Assembly: GCA_015501055.1 (NCBI GenBank) | Contig: JADNYV010000011.1 | Location: 372,001 to 436,000, forward strand | Source: Mucidula mucida | Lineage: Eukaryota; Basidiomycota; Agaricomycetes; Agaricales; Physalacriaceae | Direction of reading: 5' to 3' | DNA length: 64,000 nucleotides | Shown here: in pieces, positions 54,660 to 64,000 of the stretch | Layout of the letters: each line of letters opens with the position of its first letter | How positions within the stretch are numbered: the first letter of the stretch is position 1 | The notes under the pieces: generated by a model | What the model saw: the letters and a program-made list of their open reading frames with translations, nothing else | The model's database searches: none | Told to the model about the DNA's origin: nothing | Made by a program: the position numbers and the translations under genes

Positions 54660-56033
54660 ATGGTCCCAACAGAGCTTCCATCTCTTGATGAGATGGTGAG
54701 GAGGAGGACCGCTCTTTCACCGGAACACGAGCAGATTATAAGATCCTTTTTGGACCAATGTCAAAGCTACAGGTCCAATAACCTGGCGGACGAGCTTGTT
54801 CGATTACATCGGGTAGGAGGAACTTCTGACCAAGATAGAAGAGTATCTCCTTATCGCTTCAAGTTAGCGGAAACCTCTAATGAAAATATGCAGGAAGTTA
54901 TAGAAAACATCAACTCATGTCTGCGAGAGTTCCGAAAGGCTGAAGAATTCATAAAAGCGTACCAGCCCCTCCTATTCACAATGCGCTATGTCCCGCCAGA
55001 AATTTGGATCTCAATTTTCCGACTTTGCCTGCCCGATCCTTATCTCCAGGATCCCGTGCCAAATCTACCTACCTCCCCCGTATACCTCTCTGCTGTTTGT
55101 TCCAGATGGCGGCTCATCGTGCAGAGCGACCCATTTCTATGGAGTATTATCCGGATATCCTTCCCTCGGAAGCCTTACGGCTGGTTGCATACATCGAAAC
55201 ACGTTTCCAACTCTGGTGCAACACCTCTCCATGTCTATGTGTCCAGTAAAAAGGATAACGCCAGCAAAGATGACGTCTCTCTTATCACTGAATTCATCGC
55301 TTCCACTGCACATCGCTGGCGCACTCTTCATTACTCCGTCTCCTCTTCCTCGCAGGCGAGGCGGCCATTTGGGGACGCCCATATGCCGGCGCTCGACTAC
55401 CTGGTCGTGGAATCTCTTCCGACTTGGTGGACTGATTCACCTGTTGAGACGACGCCCAACCTGCGTCATCTGGTTTTGAGACCAACGCTCCAACCGCTGC
55501 TCACTGTACTCAATATCAAATTGCCACTGCTAACAGAACTGGACGTGACGAACCATCCTCCCACGAATTTCTTCAACCATTTCTTTCCCCGCCACCCAAA
55601 GCTGGTGCGATTGAAGATCACTGTCCCCAGTCGGGTTGTTCAATTCCTCCTCCCAGGACCGCACATGGCCGCGGTGTTCCTTGAACACCTTCAGGTTTTG
55701 CAAATAATCGTACCGTCGAACGCATTCCAGTGGAAACACCAGTACGCCCAGAATGAATTGATTCCATTCTTTCGCCTTTTCTCGGTACCGTCGTTGCGCC
55801 GATTGGAGATTTTGAATGAGGGTCGTGGTTTCGAAGCTTTCCAAGATTTCAACTTGCTCGTTAATTGCCTTGCCACGCTCCAACCACCTTTACAAAACCT
55901 AACTTTGTGCGGATTCGGGCTATTTCCACCGCAGTCTGTGCAGTATGCTAGGGCCAAACTGTCTCTCCAATCTCTACGATGCCCGAATAACCCTGACTCG
56001 GTGTCTCCCAACTTGCTCGATGGCGCCATCTAG
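54660..56033 (+). CDS. F-box protein
   Basis: A single open frame of 457 residues from the ATG at 54660 (MVPTELPSLDEM). An N-terminal coiled region (ENMQEVIENINSCLREFRKA) is followed by a canonical basidiomycete F-box (YVPPEIWISIFRLCL, then YLSAVCSRWRLIVQSDPFLW). Leucine-rich repeat-like segments fill the rest (TPNLRHLVLRPTL, LPLLTELDVT, PKLVRLKITV, VPSLRRLEIL, LQNLTLCGFG). F-box proteins recruit substrates to SCF ubiquitin ligases; this is one of a large, fast-evolving family, so the target is unknown. It is intact and intronless over the coding part. Confidence 0.85.
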   Translation: MVPTELPSLDEMVRRRTALSPEHEQIIRSFLDQCQSYRSNNLADELVRLHRVGGTSDQDRRVSPYRFKLAETSNENMQEVIENINSCLREFRKAEEFIKAYQPLLFTMRYVPPEIWISIFRLCLPDPYLQDPVPNLPTSPVYLSAVCSRWRLIVQSDPFLWSIIRISFPRKPYGWLHTSKHVSNSGATPLHVYVSSKKDNASKDDVSLITEFIASTAHRWRTLHYSVSSSSQARRPFGDAHMPALDYLVVESLPTWWTDSPVETTPNLRHLVLRPTLQPLLTVLNIKLPLLTELDVTNHPPTNFFNHFFPRHPKLVRLKITVPSRVVQFLLPGPHMAAVFLEHLQVLQIIVPSNAFQWKHQYAQNELIPFFRLFSVPSLRRLEILNEGRGFEAFQDFNLLVNCLATLQPPLQNLTLCGFGLFPPQSVQYARAKLSLQSLRCPNNPDSVSPNLLDGAI

Positions 56034-56191
56034 CTATCTGGATTGCTTACGGCGAGAAACGTTTGCCGCCCCACTCGCTGTCAAGTTTTGGCGGTTAGCG
56101 CGAGCACGACATGCTCACATGTTCCGTTAACTATAGTCTAGGATTGCGCCATAATCTATTGACAATTCCGCCCCCCGCTCGTGGAGCCTAC

Positions 56192-56198
56192 TATATAA
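56192..56198 (+). promoter_or_regulatory. TATA box of carbonic anhydrase gene
   Basis: TATATAA about 50 bases before the ATG at 56249. Confidence 0.6.
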
Positions 56199-56248
56199 TG
56201 CGTGTCTTATCAGTCCTATATCTCACCCGCCCCTCATTATCTACCTCG

Positions 56249-56970
56249 ATGTCGACTACATTTGTTGAACGCAATGAGCAATATGCTGCTTCATTCGATA
56301 AAGGCAGCTTGCCTATGCCGCCGTCCAAACATCTCCTCGTCGGTACGGCTTGTCTTCCTGAAGTCGTGATATCCACTCACAGTCCGGGCAGTGACGTGCA
56401 TGGATGCGAGAATCAAGTACGCCCTTCGACCTGATTGTGTTGCGGGACTCATCGCACTGACTTCCTATATCATCCATGAAGCCCAGCGGCGTCGCTCGGA
56501 ATCGAGCTAGGCGAATCTCACATTGTGCGCAACGCTGGCGGACGCGTGTAAGTCCCTTTATCTCCATGACGCGATCGTTCAACGTTGTGACGCCATTCCT
56601 TTCAGGAAAGACGCGATTAGGAGTATTGTGGTTTCGCAGCGCCTCTTGGGGACGCGCGAGATCGCTGTCTTCCACCACACGGACTGTGGGATGACGACGT
56701 TTGAGACGCCTCAGTTGCGCGAGATTGTGAAGAAGGACGACGCTTCTCCGGCTGTGGCTGAGCTTGTGGATGATTTCGATTTTTTGGAGTTTAGCAACTT
56801 GGAGCTGAGCGTTAGAGAGGACGTTGAGTATTTGAAGAAGAACCCGCTGCTGTTGAAGGAAACGAAGATTTCGGGCTGGATTTATCACACCGAGACTGGC
56901 AAGGTAAGAGCCATTTTCTTCCACTTGCGCATTTGACTAAAGAATGTTGTAGATCTCGCGAGTTGTTTGA
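56249..56970 (+). CDS. Beta-carbonic anhydrase, short form
   Basis: Five exons (56249-56342, 56392-56416, 56482-56547, 56606-56903, 56953-56970) encode 166 residues. Motifs: YAASFDKGSLPMPPSKHLL; TCMDARINPAASLGIELGES with the zinc Cys and the Asp-Arg dyad; IVRNAGGRVKDAIRSIV; FHHTDCGMTTFE with the zinc His and Cys; and GWIYHTETGKISRVV. Length fits the short fungal type. It interconverts CO2 and bicarbonate. Two of the exons are very small (25 and 18 nt), which makes automatic annotation prone to error here. Confidence 0.93.
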
Positions 56971-57104
56971 AGCGGAAAGCAATTGATATAGCATGTCAAT
57001 GGATAGAGTGTACAATTACAACGTCTAAAGCAAATACTTTTGCAATTCTATCTCTATTCGGAAAACTGGAAGGAAGACGAAGTAGCAATCAATAAATCAA
57101 TAGT

Positions 57105-57989
57105 CTAAAGTCTATGCTGCGTGCAGATCGCTTGGCCCCAAGGAGAAGAAACCCATTGACCATACTTCCCCTTCACTACTAACAGACGCTCGTCCGCGCC
57201 ATGCAGCATCTGCCAAATGTGACTTTGCTCAATATCCTCATCATCGCCGTCGACAGCCCACGAAGACGGAAAGAGGCTCACGACCAGCGTCTTAAGACGC
57301 GGCTGATCACGCAGGATCTGCTTCACCTCCTCCGCAAATATCTCGTCGTTCTCCTCATTGCCGTTAAGCCGCCGCGACAGCTGGAGGTGCGAGAGGTGCG
57401 GACCGCCAAACGACGTGAGGATGTCGGACGGCGCGTGCCACATGTCGCTCGGCTCGCACACGCGCAGCCGGGCGAGGGAGGGCGCGGCTGAGGGCTCTGC
57501 GGAGAGCGGCATGTCCGAGAACTGGCGCACTGTGATGGACGAGAGGATGTCCGGGCGCTTCTCCGCCAGACACGTAGTGAGCGCGGGGACTTGGTCTCCA
57601 TCCGATAAGGTGACGGAGAGCAGCCCTTTGCACTGTGGCAAAATTGCCCATATGTCGGCCCATGCGTGCGACTTGAGGTTGGACGCCATGATATTGAGAT
57701 GGCGGACGTGCGCGAGTAATGCCGGATTCACGTGTGCCGCGCGAGCGAAGAGCGTCGCGCGACGGGCTGTCTCTAAGGTGACAGTATGGTAAAGGATAGT
57801 GTTGACAACTCTAGTGATGTCTTTGTTGACCGTGGCAAGCACGCTTGGTTTCGAGTCATCCAAAGCAAGGCGAATGATTTCTATGAGAAGCTCCGCGGGG
57901 AGATTGAGCAATGGGGATGAATACGCAGATACTAGGGATAGCGAGAACGAGCGCATTCTGCGCTGTGTGGTAGTGGTGGTCATGGACAT
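57105..57989 (-). CDS. F-box-like/LRR protein
   Basis: A single-exon frame of 294 residues. The N-terminal F-box-like core is SPLLNLPAELLIEIIRLAL, followed by helical and repeat-like stretches (LLAHVRHLNIMAS, CKGLLSVTLSDGD, APSLARLRVCEPS, HLSHLQLSRRL, QPRLKTLVVSLFP). The architecture is that of Agaricomycete F-box proteins with short LRR-like repeats. It is convergent with the carbonic anhydrase gene (134 bases apart). It is intact; the target is unknown. Confidence 0.75.
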   Translation of the reverse strand: MSMTTTTTQRRMRSFSLSLVSAYSSPLLNLPAELLIEIIRLALDDSKPSVLATVNKDITRVVNTILYHTVTLETARRATLFARAAHVNPALLAHVRHLNIMASNLKSHAWADIWAILPQCKGLLSVTLSDGDQVPALTTCLAEKRPDILSSITVRQFSDMPLSAEPSAAPSLARLRVCEPSDMWHAPSDILTSFGGPHLSHLQLSRRLNGNEENDEIFAEEVKQILRDQPRLKTLVVSLFPSSWAVDGDDEDIEQSHIWQMLHGADERLLVVKGKYGQWVSSPWGQAICTQHRL

Positions 57990-58544
57990 AGCGAGTGAAC
58001 GGAGACGAGCGCAAAAAAAATCAGCAAGCCAGTTTATAATGCTGGCTTTTTACTAATCCGAGCGTGAGGTTGATCGGCCCTGGGCGTTTCCGCCCGGATC
58101 AATCCCATCCCGCGTCATTCCAATCCCGAGCCCTACGTCACACTCACAGTCGAGAGCGCCTACGCCACAGCTCACTTTCTCTATCGAGCAGGAAAACAGA
58201 CCAGATGACTGGAAATACTGTGGGCCCCCTGGAGTATCCATGTAACGGAGAGATTCTTTCCTGAATCTTCCGAGATAAAGGTACCCCTCTAGATCTGCCC
58301 ATGAAGGTAAGGGGCCACCCCGTATACCCCACCCTTCTCATGCGATTGATTTGTGGGGATAACGCCCTCGCCCTTAACGTCGAATGGAACCTGATCGTCA
58401 CAAAAACAGAAACAAAGTTGAGGGTATACAACTAAAGTGTATTAGAGAGGCCTAAACTACATCTATGGAAGAGGACCTACGATCTACTGGTCATTACTAC
58501 AATGGTGGAATCAGATAGTGCATAAATATCATCCAATAGGCGTA
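57990..58544. other. Spacer
   Basis: Upstream of the F-box-like gene and 3' flank of the TRK gene. No feature recognised. Confidence 0.4.
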
Positions 58545-61500
58545 TTAAACTTCTTCACTCTGTCTCCGTGGATCTTCCTCGTCCTCTTCCGCCAGGTCTG
58601 GACGGGCACTACGTTGTCGCAGATCAAAAGAATCTCCGTTGACACTTTTTTCGTCCACACGACCATTCGGAGTATTGGTGAACGTGTGAGAACGCATGGG
58701 CTCGCCCAAGTCCTCTTCATGATCTTCATCCCGTTTGAATTCCATAGGGAACATTACGGCGCGATCGATGGCAACAGGAAGACCACGGTGGCGGCCTCGA
58801 AGCATGACAAGAATTACGATGAGTTTTGATAACGTCCGGAAATCTCCAGAGAATGAGTAATTGGCCTATGAGAGTCTTTAATTGTGAACGTGAAGAAACG
58901 AGAATGGACCAACGTAGGGTAAGCCCAAGCTTAATCCGACAGTGCCATACGCAGACACAAGTTCGAACACTAGAACAGGACGGTTATCAGAACTCATCCA
59001 TTCTGGAAGAGACTCGCTACTGACCAAGATTGAAAATATTGAACCACTGGAAATTGTTTTCGTCTTCGAGATTGTCGCGCTAAACAGATATAAATGACGC
59101 CATCTCGAGCTTCGAGTCGTGAAAACCTACTTCGATGATGCAAACCAGGAACAGGGCCAGCCCCAACCACCACATGTCTGCACACAACAATCAACGTCGG
59201 CCAAGATCAGCAGCTTCAAGCATACCAAAAGCCAACTGTTTTCTTGCGTGCATGGCCAGGTATCTACTCCAGACAGCAACCCGGGGACCGGTCGCTTGGA
59301 ACTCAGATTCATTGTCTGATTCCTCCTGAAAGACCCCGAGGGATTGCTCCTCATAAACGTTCGTCGAGCGCACACTGAAAACAAATCAGCATCAAGATCT
59401 CGCCGGCAGCCCCAACGTAATCATACCTCATGGCGATGGGATCTATGTCGTAGGGATCTTGTCAATACGCAGCTCTCGGCGGAGGACAACGTACTCACAG
59501 ACGCTGACATACATCATAACGACATACAAGACTCTACGACGCGTCAGATATACGCAGCCTCAGAGGTAGTATATCTTACTTGACAGCCGGGGCGAGAGCT
59601 GCAAGAGAGACCGTTCCAAATCCCGCTGCTCGTACAGCAATTGCCTGTAAAAGGCCAATCACAAATCGGGTCCCGAGAGGTATAATTTCAATGGCGGGTG
59701 TTCCGATATCTAGAACCATGAAGAAGAACCAATCCGTGAAACTAAGATCAGCTCGGTCAGCGAAAAAGTGTAGTTAGAGAACCACAACTCACTTGAGAAA
59801 AAGTACAATAGTTACAAGAAACCAAGTCTGATGGGAGGGAAACAGATATATAAAACAGCGACGTGGATGATCTAAGAGAAAATGTAGCGTTTCGTTGGCG
59901 CGTGAATTCTTCGGAACAAATTTCGTTAAAGTCCATCTGCACGTACATGCGTTAAGCGAATGCCTACTTGAAAAAGAAACGGCTTACATCGTAAATCGTA
60001 AACTGGAGACAAACTCAGGTTAAGCTTCAGTGTGAAAGTTTGGTATCTGGACTTACAAGATAGGCTGTGATTCGTGTATAAGTAGAGATTCGCGCGCCGC
60101 ATAAGAACACTCACAAAAGCAGTATTGCCGGCTAAGATGAGAATGATCATGAAAAAGATCATCGGGTATGCCTTTTGAAATGGAACCATGGAAGTATCGA
60201 CCAACGACATTCCCGTATTCGTATATGAAGAAACAACCTGAAAAGCAGAAAACCACGTTGTATTTAGTGTATCATGGAGCGCCGGTGGGCCGAAGTTCGC
60301 TCTCCACTCCTCCCGGGCGATATACGGCGCAATGACAACGAACGCCAACATCTGCAAACCAAAGTGATACTACAGACCCTCCGTTAACACAAGGGAAACA
60401 GCTGAAAAAAGACACCACCTACCCCAGGAAGGATCCACAGAAGCGCATTCAGCGCACGGTACTCGACGCCACCCAGTTCCTCGATCTGATTGTTCGTCAA
60501 GTACGGGAACGCCGAGTTGCGGCCTACGACGGCATCAAACGAATGTACGGAACCATCTTCGCACCAGCCATAGTTGCTCCCCCGCGCTGAGACGCGATGG
60601 TCGTCGTCAATGGAACCGTCACAGTCCGTGTCAATTGCCGTTTGACGCCGGGAAAGAACTTGTCGACAACTCTCCCTATAATCTCGTGAGGCATGGGGAA
60701 GCCTCCGAACCCGCTATGCTTCGTAAGTGTCGGCTTGTAGCTATGCCCTGTATAATGCGTGGGGAGCGACGCGTGAGTGTTAAGCCCAGTCCTGTACGTC
60801 CGTTGGTCCTCGTTCGACGGTGAAACTGCATCAACCTCAGAGATGCGATCCGAGAACATGCGACTGACATCTCGCGTTCGTCGTCTCAGCGGCGCGAACT
60901 CTACCGTCTGTGTTCGGCCAAACTCAACAGTCTGCGTGCGACGAAAATCAACTGTAGGTGTTCGAGCCAATCGGTGCTGCAAAGTGCCGACTCCGATAGT
61001 CTCGAATCTCTGCATCGGAGCTTCACGACATCAGAGCAAAATCAAGAAATGAAAGATAAGAACAAAAATAAGACGCGAACATCAGAATCACTGAAAAGTG
61101 AAGAAAAGAGTCGCGTACCGTTCTTGATGGAGTTCGGTCTTGATGGCGTACCGGGGTCAGACAGCCTCCGCGACAGCCTGCGCGGATTGGTGCCGCGAAA
61201 ATTGAGATTGAGAGAGGCAGGACGGCGTTCAGGGGATATGGGAGCAAACGACAGATGTCGGTTGAACTCCTGCGCGGACTGCACGGTGCTCGACCTCCTC
61301 AAAGGAACAGACCGGCCCTCGCTGATCCACCCACTGGGATCAACGAGCTTCGGCGCGTCGTCCATACGCCGTATCATGTCCGTTCGCAGTCTCTTAACAC
61401 TACCACGATGATCCGAATTGTCATCGTTCCCTTCCTCATTCTTCACGTCCTGTGGCTTGTGGCCGCGATGGAACGGGCGGCGGTACCATGGCACAAGTTT

Positions 61501-62053
61501 CTCCGGGAGGAGTGCGGAAGGGGCCTTGGACGCGGCCGCGCTGTCGATGATGTATTGAAACTTTCGCGCAAAGTAATGTCTGCGGCGGATTGAGCCCGGG
61601 GGAGCGCGGAATAACTGGAGCATTGCTCACCTCCGAAGAAACACCATGAACCAGGAGACGACGACCTATGAAAAGCTTAAGTCCGGGGGGACGTGATGTG
61701 AAAGGAGAGGCGCGTACGGGACTTCCCATGTTCATCTGAATGAACAATATGACCTGTTGCCACGGCGTCAAAGAGCTCAGGTCGACCGTCGCGAGCCCGC
61801 AGACGGTCATGGCGCTAACGCAGTTGAAGAGGCTGTCGATGTAGGATATCTGAAATCTGCCATTGCTCGCGTAGAAGATGCCCGAAAAAATAAGGGGCGT
61901 GAATGTGCTGCGAAAAAGTTTAGCTAGCTCGATAGGCTTCAGAAAAGGTTGGACATACAAGAATAGGATATGAACTCTGTAAAAGTTGAGGTGTTTTCGA
62001 ATGGATCTCCACCAACGCTCTTGTTGAGTCGCGACAGAGGGAATAGCAGGCAT
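58545..62053 (-). CDS. TRK1: TRK high-affinity potassium transporter
   Basis: A large multi-exon gene with the four pore-loop filters of the TRK/HKT superfamily: SAMTVCGLATVDL, SSYTNTGMSLVD, VRAAGFGTVSL and SAYGTVGLSLG. The start is MPAIPSVATQQERWWRSIRK (ATG at 62053; another lies at 62086). The first membrane unit is followed by a long cytoplasmic loop between the first two filters (about 60524-61690) rich in Arg, Ser and Thr, with repeated RTPTVDF, RTQTVEF, RTQTVEF motifs that look like kinase targets. The C-terminal exon is acidic. The protein takes up K+ across the plasma membrane. Exon joins were checked around the filters only. A TATA-like TATATA lies near 62135. Confidence 0.9.
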
Positions 62054-62937
62054 GAAATGGCTGAATAGGTATGGTCGACCCAGCACGCGGGGTATTAAGG
62101 GCGCGAACGACCCGATAAATAGACGTCGACCAATATATAGTGATGTGAACGGCGATAAGACCGAATTAAAAACGTCCTGCGAATGAGCGACAATTACAGA
62201 ATGATGGTCAAGATCTTACCGGCCCCTCCGTTTTCAGTAACCAGTACACATCCCCTTTAGGACGCATCTATTTTTACCCTGCCTGTGTGACGTTACCCCA
62301 GCCAACGATCGAAGTCCACTGTGGCCAAAAATGCGTGTCCACCGCCTCCCGTGGGGTATGGTGGTCAGAGGAGGTCAGGGGGTGACATTGTCCTATTGAG
62401 GTTCTATTGACTCCTATTCGCCTTTTTTTGCCAGGTTATGTGTCACTAGGAGGGTGCTTTTAGGGCATTCTTGTCTAGTGTGGCGTATTGTTCAATATTC
62501 CATATGGACCCAGACTTGAACGTTCCACATGAAGTCGGTCTCAAACAGGCAAATCATCTGATGTGATCAATTATAGGTATATTTATGCATTCCGGTAGGA
62601 AAGGATACTCATCAGACAACGTTTTATCGTATCTGACATTTACCTCTAGATTCACGTCACATCACCCAACTTACTATACACTATAGCATCCGCCAAGCCC
62701 ATCAACCTTACACGTACACGCACGTTCGATGAAGAAGCATACAATCTCTGGTTCTGCTCAAAGTATGTACGCTACCTACTTCCATGCTATATGTAAGCGC
62801 GTCAAAGAACTATAGAAACATGCAGAACATAATAAGAAACGTAAACGAAAGAAAAATAAACAGGATGCAAAACAGAAATGCGACGTGCTAAGATACCGAG
62901 ATGGAGGCAGTCAATGCGAAGGAAGAAACTATGCGAT
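62054..62937. other. Spacer
   Basis: Promoter of TRK on the left, 3' flank of eIF4G on the right. Nothing else recognised. Confidence 0.4.
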
Positions 62938-64000
62938 CTAAGATATAAGCTCAAGAAGCTTGGCGCTCCCCTCCGACTTGGAGGCTATCTGTGTCCGTTG
63001 TTCCTCTGAGAGGTCCGCGCCCGTGATCATTATGGCCAGGAGGTTGGGAGCCTTCGGCGCATCAATAGCAATATCGTCCAGGAACTCGGCAACAGACGCT
63101 ATGCCTTGCTCGAACGCGGCTGAGGCACATAGACTCTTTGACGAGGCACGCGCAAAGAAGTCCCCAACAAGCTGTGCGTCAGCCTCCTTCGACTCGATCG
63201 CAAAAGAAACCAACTTGTCGACCAAGAGGTGATGGTGCAATGCGGGTAGTGAGCTGAAGTAGTCTTCTGCCTCATCCAAGTTCCGGACCGCGAAGAACTC
63301 TTTCAGGTCCTCCTCAATCTTCTTCTTGGCATCCGCGACAGCCATCTCCGGTGCAGCGCTCTCCTCAGTCGGGGATTCCACCTCATCGTCAGATCCTTGC
63401 TCAGTTTCCGCGGTGGTGGATTCCACGGGCTTGGATCGAGGCGCCAACACAAGTTTCTTCCGTTGAGTAGGTTCTAACGACACACATGAGTAAAAAAATT
63501 CAAGCGAATAGATCATGTAGAGTACCTTTCGGTGCAGATGGCTCGGCGGAAGCCTCAGAGTTCTGGAGCATCGAGAACATGTTCTGCGATGAGGAATTCG
63601 TTCGCTGTATTGATTCACGCTTGTCCTTCTTGCCAGAGGAAAAAGTGCTCTGAGGACCAAACGTCATCGGTGCAGTCGAACCCTTGCTGATTTGGCCGAA
63701 CTTCGACAAGTCGCCAGCCTTGGGAGGTGCACGAGGCGCGGATCCAGCGGTGGTCCAACCATCTGGACCGACTTGCTGTTGATCTCCACGGTCACCGCCG
63801 CGTCTGGATCCACCACGAGACATCGTCATTTGGCGCTGATACGACTCCTTCTCAGCGACAGCCTTCTCCTTGGCAGCCTAAATCGAAGGCGGTTAGAGCC
63901 ACGAAGAGAGGCAGACCACAAGATACACTTACGGCCTCGTGAATTTGCGCTATCGTTGCAGGAGCTGCGACAGCCTTCCGGTTAATCCACCGGCGTTCAC
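62938..64000 (-). CDS. eIF4G translation initiation factor, C-terminal part (runs off the window)
   Basis: Three exons are visible: 63933 to the edge, 63536-63877 and 62938-63473. They read RWINRKAVAAPATIAQIHE (the segment just after the MIF4G domain in fungal eIF4G), then AAKEKAVAEKESYQRQ, the SRGGSRRGGDRGD linker, PDGWTTAGSAPRAPP, an acidic stretch (TAETEQGSDDEVESPTEE) and one MA3 domain (KKKIEEDLKEFFAVRNLDEA to LLELIS). MA3 contacts eIF4A. This copy keeps everything missing from the shorter relatives at 3937-6520, 10795-11480, 12780-12975 and 17610-18130, so it is the likely parent and true eIF4G. The N-terminus and MIF4G lie beyond 64000. Confidence 0.88.

Noticed and set aside
1..64000. 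CRISPR array, bacterial operon or plasmid features
   Set aside because: Intron-rich fungal nuclear genes throughout; no regularly spaced repeats.

Overview
The window is nuclear DNA of a filamentous basidiomycete, most likely an Agaricomycete. Almost every gene is split by many introns of about 45-60 nt. The gene families are typical of that group: DUF6535 membrane proteins, F-box/LRR proteins, fungalysin (M36), ACS-type MFS transporters, TRK potassium transporter, and a large DDE-type transposon interrupted by a chromodomain Gypsy retrotransposon. No tRNA, rRNA or CRISPR array was seen. All assignments come from reading translations and splice sites by eye; no database search was run.

Left third (1-22.7 kb): a segmental duplication in inverted orientation. 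The left arm (about 1060-4420) and right arm (about 17610-22660) share DCTN5 (dynactin p25), a divergently transcribed DUF6535 gene, a spacer, and the 3' end of an eIF4G-type gene. DCTN5 is intact in both arms. DUF6535 is truncated in the left arm. The eIF4G part is intact only on the left, where it is a remodelled 811-residue gene with an eIF4E-binding motif and two MA3 domains but no MIF4G domain. Between the arms lie a bZIP factor gene, an N-terminal eIF4G pseudogene, a truncated F-box gene, another eIF4G scrap, a broken SDR gene and a prolyl-aminopeptidase-like hydrolase. A third, truncated DCTN5 fused to an eIF4G fragment starts the right arm.

Middle (22.7-40.2 kb): ordinary single-copy genes. 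These are NMN adenylyltransferase (NAD synthesis) followed by two tandem ACS-family MFS transporters, a fungalysin metalloprotease with signal peptide, a TMEM70-like mitochondrial protein, and a conserved five-exon protein of unknown function.

Transposon block (40.2-51.8 kb): a zinc-finger, DDE-type transposase-like gene is split by a 7.06-kb Gypsy chromovirus (5-bp target duplication CTGAC). The chromovirus itself carries a solo LTR of the same family (target duplication GACTA). Premature stops in both elements look like C-to-T changes, and six of the seven LTR-LTR differences sit at CpG, which points to cytosine methylation and deamination.

Right end (52-64 kb): housekeeping genes. These are an alpha/beta hydrolase, thymidylate kinase, an F-box protein, a short beta-carbonic anhydrase, an F-box-like/LRR protein, the TRK potassium transporter, and the 3' end of what looks like the conventional eIF4G gene, running off the window.

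The most notable item is the eIF4G-derived gene at 3937-6520. Its layout (eIF4E-binding motif plus tandem MA3, no MIF4G) suggests a translational regulator rather than a scaffold.
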